NCBI GenBank assembly: GCA_031423495.1
Contig: JANPFP010000219.1
Span: 68,995-132,994 of the forward strand
DNA length: 64,000 nt
Direction: 5' to 3'
Origin: JACPYM01 sp031423495
GTDB lineage: Bacteria > Acidobacteriota > Blastocatellia > RBC074
Below, piece after piece: positions 53,609-62,489 of this stretch; position 1 is the first letter of the stretch, and each line of letters begins with the position of its first letter. Below the pieces are notes generated by a model that did not search any database, had not been told where the DNA came from, and saw nothing but the letters and a program-made list of their open reading frames with translations. The position numbers and the translations under genes are program-made.

Positions 53609-54388
53609 TTAGCGTGCAGTGTATCCGCCATCCACCATCAAGTGCGTCGCCGTAATAAACGACGCTTCTTCTGAAGCCAGAAACAAAATTGGATAAGCGA
53701 CTTCGCGCGGATGGCCTACGCGATTGAGCAGGTGCGCGGGGCCTTGTTCGGCGAGGAAGTCGGCGAGCGATTGGCCGGTGCGTTCCATGTGGTTGTGCGA
53801 AGCCCGCGTCAAAATCGTACCCGGACAAACGGCGTTCACGCGAATGTTGAACGGCGTGAGATCGAGCGCGAGATTTTTGGTCATCTGCACGAGCGCGGCT
53901 TTGGTCGCGCTGTAAGTCAAAAAATTCGGCTGCGCGATAAAGCCTGAGATCGAAGCCAGATTCACAATCGCACCTTTGCCTTTGCCGCCGTCGTTTTGCT
54001 TCATCGCTTCGACGGCGTATTTCGTCACGAGCGCAGTGCCGATCACGTTGACGCTCAGGCTTTTCATCCAGTCGGTGACCGAGGCTTCGACGCCTTTCAA
54101 CACAAATGCCGCAGCGTTGTTGACCAGCACGTCTACTGCGCCGAAAGCCTTGACGGTTTCGACGGTGAGGCGTTGTGCGTCGTCTTCGCTGGCGATGTCA
54201 GTGTGAATGAAAAGAGCTTCGCCGCCGGATTTGTTGATGCGTTCGGCTAAAGCTTGGCCTGAGGCATCGTCAAGGTCAGCGATGACGACGCGTGCGCCTT
54301 CTTCGGCAAACATTTCGCACACGGCCTCGCCGATGCCTGCGCTGCCGCCCGTGACGATAGCGATTTTTTGTTTGAATCTTTCGGACAT
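53609..54388 (-). CDS. short-chain dehydrogenase/reductase
   Basis: 259 residues from the ATG at 54388 with GGGAGAA upstream; a longer frame starts inside a palindromic repeat and is not used. Classical SDR: cofactor motif VTGGSAGIGEAV, Asp in VVIADLDD (NAD preference), NNAA, the catalytic Ser in LASISGF, Tyr and Lys in YSATKAALV, and NAVCPGTI. It oxidises or reduces a hydroxyl/keto substrate that cannot be specified. It lies next to rhaM across a repeat, so a sugar-related substrate is possible. Confidence 0.92.
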   Translation of the reverse strand: MSERFKQKIAIVTGGSAGIGEAVCEMFAEEGARVVIADLDDASGQALAERINKSGGEALFIHTDIASEDDAQRLTVETVKAFGAVDVLVNNAAAFVLKGVEASVTDWMKSLSVNVIGTALVTKYAVEAMKQNDGGKGKGAIVNLASISGFIAQPNFLTYSATKAALVQMTKNLALDLTPFNIRVNAVCPGTILTRASHNHMERTGQSLADFLAEQGPAHLLNRVGHPREVAYPILFLASEEASFITATHLMVDGGYTAR

Positions 54389-54397
54389 GGTTTCTCC

Positions 54398-54505
54398 CGT
54401 GTCCGTAGCCCGACCGTAAGAGAGGGCTACCATCGCAATGCGCTCGCTAATACCGAAGGGCGCAACGCCGAGGTAGCCCTCTCTTACGGTCGGGCTACGG
54501 ACACG
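54398..54505. repeat. 34-bp inverted repeat, GTCCGTAGCCCGACC family, copy 2
   Basis: Perfect arms at 54398-54431 and 54472-54505. The right arm ends exactly where the rhaM stop codon (54506-54508) begins; the left arm precedes the SDR ribosome-binding site. Confidence 0.92.
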
Positions 54506-54820
54506 TTAATCAATATGAAAAACTTCGTTGAGTTCAATCGCCAGCGGACTGTTGTCCGCGTTGGTTTCCATCAGGTCGCGCATGTGCGCCCACCAGCGTT
54601 GGCAGGGTTCGGTTTGCGCGATGGCTTGCCAGCGTTCTTCCGATTCGATTTCAACGTAAGCGAAAAGCTTGTCGGTCGGTGCGTCGAGAAAGATCGAATA
54701 GTTATGCACGCCGTGCGCTTTCAACGCGGCTTGCAACTCCGGCCAGATCGGATAGTGGCGGCGTTCGTATGCGGCTTGCTGGCCCGGTTTCAAACGCATC
54801 AGGAAGGCTTTGCGCATCAT
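54506..54820 (-). CDS. rhaM: L-rhamnose mutarotase family protein
   Basis: 104 residues, the usual size of RhaM. It starts MMRKAFLMRLKPGQQAAYER with the catalytic His in YERRHYPIWPEL and ends with the conserved WWAHMRDLMETN segment. It interconverts alpha- and beta-L-rhamnose in the cytosol. Its ATG overlaps the stop of the M1 aminopeptidase gene by four bases (ATGA), so it is translated with a peptidase operon rather than with rhamnose catabolic genes, an odd placement. Confidence 0.88.
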   Translation of the reverse strand: MMRKAFLMRLKPGQQAAYERRHYPIWPELQAALKAHGVHNYSIFLDAPTDKLFAYVEIESEERWQAIAQTEPCQRWWAHMRDLMETNADNSPLAIELNEVFHID

Positions 54821-57345
54821 GATTTTTTCTCCAATTTATCGAGGCTCGCAATCGTGTCGAGCAACGCGGCTTTGAGTTGATCGAGGCATTCGCGCGTTTG
54901 GGCTTCGCGCAACGCGCCGAGTGCGCGCGGGTTGCCGACTTTGCCCAGCGCACGAATCGCGGTGACGCGCGTGCGAATATGGCGGTCTTTGAGCAATTCG
55001 ATCAGGTGGTCGGTGACTTTTTCACCAGCGTTTTCTTTATGCAACTCTTTGCCGAGCGCGCCGAGACAGCCGATGGCTGCGAGCCGCAGCGGCGCAGGTT
55101 CGCCATAAGCTGAATGCTTGAGCGCGAAATCTACGGCGCGTTTTTCTTTGGCTTGCGCCCAGCTGTGAAAGACGGCGGCGGCTGTGACCTCTTGCCACGA
55201 AGCGCACGATAGGGCTTGCGACAGTGTGTCGAAGGCTGCGTCTCCGCCGTGTTTAGCGAGCGCCCGCAAACAGGCGACTTGCACAAAATAACTTTCGTCG
55301 TGCGCCGAGGCGTGTCGCAAGGCTTGCAGGGTTTCTTCGTCGTGGAACTCGCCCAGGGCTATGGCGGCGGCGCGACGCACGGCGGGCAGCGAGTTTGCTT
55401 GCAGCGTTTTGAGCAAGGCGGCGTGCGCGGCTTCGTCGCCGATTTCGCCCAGCGATAAAGCGGCTGCCATTTTGACGCCGACGTGATCGTCAGCCTCCAG
55501 CTTGCGTTGCAGCGCGTTGACGACTTGCGCGCTTTTGAATTCGGCGAGTTCGCGGGCGGCGCGCATGCGTCCGAGCAGGTCTTCGTCGTGTTTGAGTTGA
55601 TAAAGCAACTCTTGCGCGCCTTTGGCGAAACTCATCAGCTTGAACAGGCGATGGCCTTTGTCGAATACGACCATGCGCGGCTTCGTGGCGCAGGGCAGAT
55701 AAAAATCCTGTTCCTCCTGTTCGAGCCATACGCGATAAGCGGTGCGCGAGGGTTTGCCGTCGCTGTCTTCTGTGACGATTTCGATGACGACGGGGAATCT
55801 GAAAATGTTGTCTTCGGTTTGGACTTGTTCGACTGACAGTTTCACCAGTTGCTCGGCGCGCTGCCATTCATAACGTACGTTCAACTCAGGGTAGCCCGCG
55901 CCATAAACCCAATTGTGAAAAAACCAGTGCAGGTTTTGCCCGGTGGCTTCTTCGATAGCGGCGCGCAAAACGTAATCGTCGCCGTTGCCGTGCGCGTGGC
56001 GCGTCAGGTAAAGCCGCAACGAACGGAAGAACGCTTCATCGCCCAACACCCAACGCAGCATGTCTAACGTGCAAGCGCCTTTCTCGTAAGCGTGGCGATC
56101 CATCAACTCTTCAGAAAAACGATAGCGGTTAAACAGCAACGGACGCCGATGGCCGCCGAGGTCTTCGCGCAGGTAAAGCAGGAAGTCTTGAAACAGCGCG
56201 AAGCGTGCGTCATCCACACCGCGCGTAGCTTCGCGCCAGAGATATTCGCTGTAAGTGGCAAAGCTCTCGTTCACCCAAATCTGCGTCCAGTCTTTGCACG
56301 TCACCAAATCGCCGAACCAGTGGTGCGCGAGTTCGTGCGCGACGATGTCTTCGTAATTCACATCGAGCGCGGCGCGTTCGTCGAGCAAACAGCGGTCGGT
56401 GAAAGTCGAAGCCGAAGTGTTTTCCATCGCGCCGAACAGAAAGTCATCCACCAAAATCTGCGCATATTTGTCATATGGATAAGGCACGCCGAACCGTTGT
56501 TCGAGCAGCGCGATCATTTCCGGCGTACGCGCAAACAGCTTGCGTCCGGCCTCTTGGCGATCACGATAAACGTAATAGTCCACCGGCAGCGCGCTGTGTT
56601 GCGCCGAGAGCTTTTCGTATTCGCCAATGACTACGGTCACGAGATAAGACGGATGCGGTTGCTGTTGCGACCAGTGATAGGTTTTGGTGTGTTGCGCGGG
56701 ATTCTCAGTGACTGACACGAGCTTACCGTTTGAGAGCACGAAAAAGTTTTCGCTCACCTCAGCGATCAACTCGGTCGTCATCTTTTGATTGGTTACGTCG
56801 TGGCAAGGGAACCACCAATGCGCGTCTTCGTTCTGGCCTTGCGACCAAATCTGATGCGGCTTGTGCGGATAGGCTTCGTCGGGCTTGACGAAATGCAATC
56901 CCTTGCGCGGTTGGCAGGCATAAGCAATCTCGACCGTCAGTTGATCGTGGCGCGTATAACTTTGCGGCAATTCAATCGCCAGCTTTTCGGGAAAGGTTTC
57001 GTAAGTGCAAGCGCGACTGAGTTCGTAACTCTGCTCGGCGGTGTCGTGGCGGATGAGCGTGACGCTGCGCACGTCGAATTCCGCCGCATCCAGCGTGAGT
57101 GAAACGAAATCGTCATCCATTGGCCTGAACGTGACGCAGGCGCTGCCGCTGACGGTTTCGGCTTCGTCGTCAAAGCGCAAATTGAGCTTGAGATGTTGCA
57201 CGGCAAAAGGGCGCGCGGGCGTGAACTGTTCGTCGCCTTGCAACGGTTCGCGTTCGACTTTGAGCGTCGTGTCATACAAATCCACCGCGCCCCATTGGCG
57301 CGGATCAAGCAGGGCGGGATGAATTAATCGGTCTTGTATCGGCAT
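54817..57345 (-). CDS. M1 family aminopeptidase with HEAT repeats
   Basis: 842 residues from the ATG at 57345; a GTG at 57408, only 9 bases after the exporter stop, would add 21 residues and cannot be excluded. No signal peptide is visible, so the enzyme is probably cytosolic. The substrate motif GAMENTSAS and the zinc site HELAHHWFGD (His at about 337) with NESFATYSEYL are intact. The last ~240 residues are HEAT-like repeats (VVNALQRKLEADDHVGVKMA, AALGEFHDEETLQALR-type units). Its position directly after the peptide exporter, with the same direction, suggests it trims exported or leader peptides; this is an inference. Confidence 0.92.
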   Translation of the reverse strand: MPIQDRLIHPALLDPRQWGAVDLYDTTLKVEREPLQGDEQFTPARPFAVQHLKLNLRFDDEAETVSGSACVTFRPMDDDFVSLTLDAAEFDVRSVTLIRHDTAEQSYELSRACTYETFPEKLAIELPQSYTRHDQLTVEIAYACQPRKGLHFVKPDEAYPHKPHQIWSQGQNEDAHWWFPCHDVTNQKMTTELIAEVSENFFVLSNGKLVSVTENPAQHTKTYHWSQQQPHPSYLVTVVIGEYEKLSAQHSALPVDYYVYRDRQEAGRKLFARTPEMIALLEQRFGVPYPYDKYAQILVDDFLFGAMENTSASTFTDRCLLDERAALDVNYEDIVAHELAHHWFGDLVTCKDWTQIWVNESFATYSEYLWREATRGVDDARFALFQDFLLYLREDLGGHRRPLLFNRYRFSEELMDRHAYEKGACTLDMLRWVLGDEAFFRSLRLYLTRHAHGNGDDYVLRAAIEEATGQNLHWFFHNWVYGAGYPELNVRYEWQRAEQLVKLSVEQVQTEDNIFRFPVVIEIVTEDSDGKPSRTAYRVWLEQEEQDFYLPCATKPRMVVFDKGHRLFKLMSFAKGAQELLYQLKHDEDLLGRMRAARELAEFKSAQVVNALQRKLEADDHVGVKMAAALSLGEIGDEAAHAALLKTLQANSLPAVRRAAAIALGEFHDEETLQALRHASAHDESYFVQVACLRALAKHGGDAAFDTLSQALSCASWQEVTAAAVFHSWAQAKEKRAVDFALKHSAYGEPAPLRLAAIGCLGALGKELHKENAGEKVTDHLIELLKDRHIRTRVTAIRALGKVGNPRALGALREAQTRECLDQLKAALLDTIASLDKLEKKS

Positions 57346-57417
57346 GCCGCAAGTTTGTTGTTTTTCGTAACCGGATACAAGAGCTTGCTGCGAGATCAAA
57401 TTGCGCACTGTCCGATA

Positions 57418-60400
57418 TTAGATCCCCAACTGCTGGCTGCTGAGGTAATAATAAAGCCCTTGCCGCGCCATCAATTCGTCGTGTGTGCCTTGTTCGACGA
57501 GCTTGCCTTTTTCGATTACGAGAATCAGGTCAGCGTCGCGGATAGTGCTCAAGCGATGCGCGATGACGAACGACGTGCGGCCTTTGAACAACTGACCTAA
57601 GTTATCTTTGACGGCCTTTTCAGATTCAGTGTCGAGCGCCGAAGTCGCTTCGTCAAAAATCAGAATCGGTGGCTTATGATAAACCGCGCGCGCAATCGCC
57701 AGTCGTTGGCGCTGTCCGCCTGAAAGCGCAATGCCGGTTTCGCCGACGCGCGTTTCATAATGCAACGGCAAGCGCTCAACGAACTCATGCGCATTGGCGA
57801 CTTTCGCCGCCCAGATGACGCGCTCAAGGTCAGGTTCTTCTTCGACGCCCTGACCAAAAGCTATGTTTTTGGCGATGGTTTCGTCGAACAAGTAATTCTC
57901 TTGCAGCACGAAACCGATCTGGCGGCGCAAGTCACGATAGCGCAGCTTCCGCTGTTCAACGTCGTCAAAGAAAATCGCGCCCGCCGTCGGTTCCAGCATT
58001 CCGGCCAAACATTTTACCAGCGTAGTTTTGCCAGAACCGCTGCGGCCCACCACGGCGACGGTCTTGCCCGCCGGAAGGTCGAGCGTGATGTCGTCGAGTA
58101 TCTTCGTCGAATCTGGCCCGCCGTATTGAAAGCTCAGGTTTTGCAAACGCACGCGGCCTTCCAGCGAACGCACGGGTTGCAAGGCAGAATGATCGTGGCC
58201 TTGTTCCGGCTCCGATTCAAAGATGTCGTTCATGCGGTTGAGCAACACGGCTGCGAATTGCCAGTTGTCCCACATCGAAAGCAAGGTGAGGATGGGCGCG
58301 TTCGCCATCGCCACGAGCGCGTTGAAAGCGACCATCGCGCCGATGGTCATCTCGCCTGCCATCACGCGTTGTGCCGCGACGAACAGGAACAGCGCCATCG
58401 CCAAAAAACTGACGGTTTGCACTGCGCCTTCGTAACCCATTAACAGAAAGTTCGATTTAAATTGCTTGTCGGCCAGGCTATGAAATTCGTTGAGCATCTT
58501 TTCGCGCAAGCTGGCTTCAGCGCCCAGCGCTTTGACGGTTTCGATGCCTTTGATCGCGTCAATCTGATGCGAACTATATTTCCCATAGGCTTCTTCTAAC
58601 TCGTCGAACATCGGCCCCAGCCGCTTGCTCGAAAAGCGCATCAGTCCGGCGTAAAGCGGCGCGACGGCGAGAAACACCAGCGCCAACATTGGGCTATACA
58701 AAAACATCAACACTAACGCGGCGGCGATTTGGGCGACGGCGGTCAAACCGTTCACGCCGTTTTGTACGAGGAACTCGCGCACCTGCCTGACGCCTTGAAT
58801 CCGCCGTTGAATGTCGCCGGTTTTGCGCGACGCGAAATAACTGATCGGCAAAGCCAGCAAACGCCGCGTGATGAAATCAAGCGACGACGAATCAATGCGC
58901 ACGGCGACGAAACTTAACAGGTAACGTTGCACGAGCATGGCGACGGTCATAAAGACCAGCACGACCAACATCGCGCCGATCATCATCGTCAGCAAACTGA
59001 CATCGTTTTCGACCAGCACGCTGTCTACGATAACTTGGGTGAAAACCGGCAAGAGCATTTGCAGTGCGCTGACGATGATTGCCAGCCCAAAGGCTTTGGC
59101 GAAGACGTTGGTGAATGGTTTCAAAAAGGGCATCAGCCAGCCGAAGCCCGTGCGCGTTTCGGGCGCGTGCTGAAAGGCTTCGGTGTAATCGAACAGCGCG
59201 GCATAACCATTCCACTTTTCGTCGAGTTCCTTGCGCGTGACTTTGCGAAGGCCGGTTGCCGGGTCGGCCATCCAGGCGTGTTTGTCATTCACGTCGAACA
59301 AAACCGTCCAATGATAATTGTCCCAATGAATGATTGCGGGCAGCGGCATTTGCGCGACGTTGCTTTTTGAAGCCTTCACCGAACGCGCAGCCAGTCCTAA
59401 CGCTTCGGCTCCGTGACACAAGCCGCGCAAGCTGGTTCCGTCAGTTGCCGTATGCACGACTTGCCGTATGCGCGTGAGCGAAACCTGACGGCCAAAGTGA
59501 CGGCAGACCATCGCCAGACTCGCCGCGCCGCAATCCATTTCATCAATCTGCTTTACGTGTTGAAAGCTGCGGATGCGACGGCCTTTGACGAAGTGTCCGT
59601 CTTCGGTGGCGAAGGGGCCGAGTTGCGCGGCGGCGGCGCGTTCGTCGAGTTGTAGCGGGCTTACTTGTTCAACCGGCGCGGCATTGGCGGGCAAAAGTTC
59701 CTGCGCGAAATCGAGCGGCAGGCGCGCGGTTTTGGGGTTTTGATAAGCGGCGAGTCGCTCTTCGATTTTGGCTTTGAACGCAGGGAAGCGCGCATAAAGT
59801 TTGCCAAAGGTCGCTTGATTGATTTTGAGCAGATGGCATTCGGTTAAGGCTTCAACCGCAGCGCGCCGCGGTTGATTGCGCGCGATTGACAGTTCGCCGA
59901 ACAGTTCGCCTTTGCGCAAAAAGGCCAGGTCGCGTTGTCGCGCGCCTTGCTGTTCCCACACGCGCAAGCGGCCTTCTTCGACCAGATACATCGGGCCGAC
60001 GGCGTCGCCTTGCCGAATGATAAGCTCGCCGGTTTTGACGGTGATGCGTTCGGCTTCGAGCGCCAGCAGTTGCACGGCTTCGGCGGGCAGTTGGGCGAGC
60101 GGCGTATACAGCTTGATGAAGTTCGCCAACTGGCGGTGACGCTGTTCGAGTTCGAGGTAGTTTTTGATTTCAGGATGATTCGTCAGCAAAGCCTGAAACA
60201 ACGTGGGATCGAGTTTGTAAGCCTCAACGTCGCTGCTCGCGCGCACCGTCGTAGCGCGTTTGCCGCCTTGCGCCAACGCCGTGGGATCGAGCAAACCCGT
60301 CGCGCCGAAAGTTTCGCCGGGTTGCAATACGTTGAGCGGAATCTCTTCGCCGTGCGCGCCGCGTTTGACCATGCGCGCGCGACCCGCAGTCAAGATATAA

Positions 60401-60546
60401 ACGGCGTCGGTGTCCTGCCCTTCGGTGACGATCTCGCCGCCGAAGCCGAAGTTGGCGGCGACGAAACAATCCATCACCAGTTGTTTCAAGTCCGACGGCA
60501 AGAACGCCATCATCGGCAAATCTTCCAGGGCGATGCGTTGGTTCAT
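57418..60546 (-). CDS. peptidase-containing ABC exporter with two cyclic-nucleotide-binding domains
   Basis: 1042 residues, inner membrane. Two cNMP-binding-like domains come first (~15-130, with GEIVTEGQDTDAVYILTAGR; ~150-265, with GELIIRQGDAVGPMYLVEEG). A C39 peptidase follows at ~330-460 with catalytic C339 (EMDCGAAS), H412 and D428 (ADPATG). The six-helix ABC membrane domain (~470-760) precedes the ATPase with Walker A GRSGSGKTT, signature LSGGQRQRLAIARA and Walker B LIFDEATSALD. Such PCATs cleave leaders after double glycine and export the core. The precursor genes across the divergent region carry matching leaders. It lies 38 bases after the PpiC-like gene. Confidence 0.95.
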   Translation of the reverse strand: MNQRIALEDLPMMAFLPSDLKQLVMDCFVAANFGFGGEIVTEGQDTDAVYILTAGRARMVKRGAHGEEIPLNVLQPGETFGATGLLDPTALAQGGKRATTVRASSDVEAYKLDPTLFQALLTNHPEIKNYLELEQRHRQLANFIKLYTPLAQLPAEAVQLLALEAERITVKTGELIIRQGDAVGPMYLVEEGRLRVWEQQGARQRDLAFLRKGELFGELSIARNQPRRAAVEALTECHLLKINQATFGKLYARFPAFKAKIEERLAAYQNPKTARLPLDFAQELLPANAAPVEQVSPLQLDERAAAAQLGPFATEDGHFVKGRRIRSFQHVKQIDEMDCGAASLAMVCRHFGRQVSLTRIRQVVHTATDGTSLRGLCHGAEALGLAARSVKASKSNVAQMPLPAIIHWDNYHWTVLFDVNDKHAWMADPATGLRKVTRKELDEKWNGYAALFDYTEAFQHAPETRTGFGWLMPFLKPFTNVFAKAFGLAIIVSALQMLLPVFTQVIVDSVLVENDVSLLTMMIGAMLVVLVFMTVAMLVQRYLLSFVAVRIDSSSLDFITRRLLALPISYFASRKTGDIQRRIQGVRQVREFLVQNGVNGLTAVAQIAAALVLMFLYSPMLALVFLAVAPLYAGLMRFSSKRLGPMFDELEEAYGKYSSHQIDAIKGIETVKALGAEASLREKMLNEFHSLADKQFKSNFLLMGYEGAVQTVSFLAMALFLFVAAQRVMAGEMTIGAMVAFNALVAMANAPILTLLSMWDNWQFAAVLLNRMNDIFESEPEQGHDHSALQPVRSLEGRVRLQNLSFQYGGPDSTKILDDITLDLPAGKTVAVVGRSGSGKTTLVKCLAGMLEPTAGAIFFDDVEQRKLRYRDLRRQIGFVLQENYLFDETIAKNIAFGQGVEEEPDLERVIWAAKVANAHEFVERLPLHYETRVGETGIALSGGQRQRLAIARAVYHKPPILIFDEATSALDTESEKAVKDNLGQLFKGRTSFVIAHRLSTIRDADLILVIEKGKLVEQGTHDELMARQGLYYYLSSQQLGI

Positions 60547-60584
60547 AAAATCCTCTCGGTTGACGGGCGCATGGAGTACACGCT

Positions 60585-61556
60585 TTAGCGTGAGGCGTTC
60601 GGCGCGTAGCTCACTCGTTCGTTGATGGCTTGCGACATCAGGTTGGCGATGATGTCCGTCTCAGCGCGTTGCCGAATGAGCGGATCGTCAGCCGCAGGCA
60701 TTTGTTTGTCGGCGATGACGTAAAGCGGAAAACCCGTTGCGGCTTTCAACGGCCCCAATAGATATCCGGCACGCGCCGCCAGAAAGTAAGGACGCACTGC
60801 GGCATCCAATTCATCCAGATAAAAGCGTTGGGCTTGCACGGTGAGGTGCGCGTCAGCGGCGACTTCGTCCAGCGTGAGGCCGTCTTCGGTGACGCACCAG
60901 GCAGCTTCGCGCGCGACGTTTTCATCGGCGAACTGCAAATAACGGCACTCGAACCGCACCCAATCGAGCCGGTGGTTGGCGATGCTCGCTTGCAAGCGTT
61001 GCGGCGTCAGCGCGGCCTCGCGTTGCGCGGCAAAAGCGGTTTCGATGCGGGCAATGACGTCGTGGGGAGACGCCACGCCCGCCCCAGCGGCGCCATCAGG
61101 CGAACCGGATGACGCTGCCAAAGCCGCGCGTCCGGCCAACTCTTGCGCCCACTGATCGAAGAGGCCGGAACAAATTGCATAGTGTTTGATGACGGCGGCT
61201 ACGGCGTCGTCGCTGATGGGATGAGCAACAACAATCTCGTCTAACTTTTCCGCGTATCGTTCAGCCAACCATTGCCCGCGCAGATAATTCATCCATTCGT
61301 CAGAGGTCATTTCCCACTGGACGAGCCACGCGCTGGCTTCGTCGGCGCTGATCAGGTTGCGCGCATAGCGAAACGCAGTCGCGGCTGCGCGGACTTCTTT
61401 GCCGCTGGGAAGCTGACCCGTCTTGGCAGCGTATGCCAGACAACCCAGCGCCTGCCGCGTCCGTTCAACCAGACGCGGCCATTCGCCCCAGGCTTCGGCA
61501 GCGGCGACGATTTCTTCCCAACCAAATGCAGTTTCGTTGACGGTAAACAAAGTCAT
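60585..61556 (-). CDS. PpiC/SurA-like putative peptide-maturation protein
   Basis: 323 residues with GAGGAG before the ATG. No signal peptide or membrane helix is visible. The N-terminal half is helical and variable (ERTRQALGCLAYAAK, WLVQWEMTSDEWMNYLRGQW); the C-terminal ~130 residues (WVRFECRYLQFADE, GLTLDEVAADAHLTVQAQRF, LLGPLKAATGFPLYVIADKQ) resemble parvulin-type peptidyl-prolyl isomerase domains and the PpiC-related putative peptide maturation family found next to such exporters. It probably binds precursor peptides and presents them to the exporter. First gene of the leftward operon; the shared upstream motif lies just before its ribosome-binding site. Confidence 0.75.
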   Translation of the reverse strand: MTLFTVNETAFGWEEIVAAAEAWGEWPRLVERTRQALGCLAYAAKTGQLPSGKEVRAAATAFRYARNLISADEASAWLVQWEMTSDEWMNYLRGQWLAERYAEKLDEIVVAHPISDDAVAAVIKHYAICSGLFDQWAQELAGRAALAASSGSPDGAAGAGVASPHDVIARIETAFAAQREAALTPQRLQASIANHRLDWVRFECRYLQFADENVAREAAWCVTEDGLTLDEVAADAHLTVQAQRFYLDELDAAVRPYFLAARAGYLLGPLKAATGFPLYVIADKQMPAADDPLIRQRAETDIIANLMSQAINERVSYAPNASR

Positions 61557-61577
61557 AGCTCCTCTTCTTCAGTCTTC

Positions 61578-61626
61578 TCATCGGTTAAGGCGTAACGCGA
61601 CGGCGAAAACTATCATCACGAAAAAA
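61578..61626 (-). promoter_or_regulatory. conserved upstream motif, copy 1 (maturation/export operon)
   Basis: Read on the minus strand: TTTTTTCGTGATGATAGTTT, TCGCCG, then GCGTTACGCCTTAACCGATG. It ends about 20 bases before the PpiC-like start codon. The shared core in all copies is GATGATAGTTTTCGCCG-type sequence, ~8 bases of C/G-rich spacer, CGCCTTAACC and GTGA. Confidence 0.7.
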
Positions 61627-61764
61627 TAAATTTGGAGTGCTGCGACTTGACGCAGCTTTTGCATTTGACGCCAAACGCTCCGCTTGTCCGCCGCGTACTC
61701 TGAGCGAATGAAAAGCTGCGTCGAGCCGCAGCGCTCATAAATATTTTTTCGTGATGATAGTTTT
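61606..61764. repeat. 54-bp inverted repeat spanning the divergent regulatory region
   Basis: Arms 61606-61660 and 61711-61764 are near-complementary (few mismatches and one indel) around a 50-base centre. Each arm includes the start of the conserved motif (GTGATGATAGTTTT) and a smaller palindrome GCTGCG-N6-CGCAGC. The gap between the PpiC-like gene and precursor 1 (61557-61879) contains no other gene. Confidence 0.85.
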
Positions 61765-61794
61765 GACTGTTGGCTTCCGCCTTAACCAACGAAC
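61751..61794 (+). promoter_or_regulatory. conserved upstream motif, copy 2 (precursor 1)
   Basis: GTGATGATAGTTTTGACTG, then TTCCGCCTTAACCAACGAAC, about 85 bases before the precursor 1 start codon. It is the mirror of copy 1. Confidence 0.7.
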
Positions 61795-61879
61795 ACGAAA
61801 GAGTTGTTCAAAACCAAGCTGGTGGGCTTTTAGCCTGACCGGCTAACAGAACTAAACGATTTTGATGGAGGAAACTTTC

Positions 61880-62068
61880 ATGTCGAACAAAGAAAACAAC
61901 ACAGAAGCAAGCACGACCAACAACCTTGAAGATTTGAACTTGCAAGAAACCGATGCCACCGAGGTCAAAGGCGGCCCGGCTTACATGAAGCTGGGCGATA
62001 TCAAAGGTGAAGCTCAAACCATGCCCCAAACGCGCGAACATATTCTGTTGGCGAGACAGGTAGGCTAG
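61880..62068 (+). CDS. double-glycine leader peptide precursor 1 with Hcp-like core
   Basis: 62 residues from the ATG at 61880, preceded by GGAGGAAAC. The acidic, Asn/Thr-rich leader starts MSNKENNTEASTTN, holds LEDL and ends TEVKGG at residue 32, a C39 cleavage site. The 30-residue core begins PAYMKLGDIKGEAQ, which resembles the N-terminal strand of type VI tube protein Hcp (YxKIDGIKGES), then departs from it with TMPQTREHILLARQVG. It has no Cys and few Ser/Thr, so lanthionines are unlikely. The gene is divergent from the exporter operon and shares its upstream motif, supporting it as a substrate. Confidence 0.75.
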   Translation: MSNKENNTEASTTNNLEDLNLQETDATEVKGGPAYMKLGDIKGEAQTMPQTREHILLARQVG

Positions 62069-62170
62069 TTTGGAGGCAAAGCCTCGGTTGTGTGGCACTG
62101 CTTTGGCACTGCTATTGAACGGGGCTTTTTCGCTGGCGGGCTAGCGGGCAAGGATCTGAAAAATCTTTGC

Positions 62171-62215
62171 ACGATGATAGTTTTCGCCGCCGCCTGCCGT
62201 CTTAACAGGTGAGCG
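62171..62215 (+). promoter_or_regulatory. conserved upstream motif, copy 3 (precursor 2)
   Basis: ACGATGATAGTTTTCGCCGC, then CTGCCGTCTTAACAGGTGAG, about 90 bases before the precursor 2 start. Confidence 0.7.
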
Positions 62216-62300
62216 AGAACGAGGCTCAACCCAACCCGGATAAGCCGCACTGCGCGACCACCGGAAACTGAAAACAACTTTGCTAAATGGAGAACTGATA

Positions 62301-62471
62301 ATGAACGAACAAGACAACCGTAACGAAGAAGTCAAAACGAACGCCGCCCGCCAACAGGCTGACGACTGCCAGACCGAAAAATTGGCCGACCTGCCCGTCG
62401 CCGTTGACCAGGCCGAGCAGACCAGAGGCGGAGTCAGCAAGGTAGAGGGCTTGTACGTCAAACAACGCTAA
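62301..62471 (+). CDS. double-glycine leader peptide precursor 2
   Basis: 56 residues from the ATG at 62301 (TGGAGAA upstream). The leader begins MNEQDNRNEEVKTN, contains LADLPVAVDQAEQTRGG and ends with the double glycine at residue 44. The core is short, VSKVEGLYVKQR, basic and without Cys. The LADLP...Q(A)...GG leader pattern recurs in precursor 4 and, reduced, in precursors 1 and 3. A strong hairpin follows the stop codon. Confidence 0.78.
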   Translation: MNEQDNRNEEVKTNAARQQADDCQTEKLADLPVAVDQAEQTRGGVSKVEGLYVKQR

Positions 62472-62489
62472 GTACGTTGCAACTCAAGG

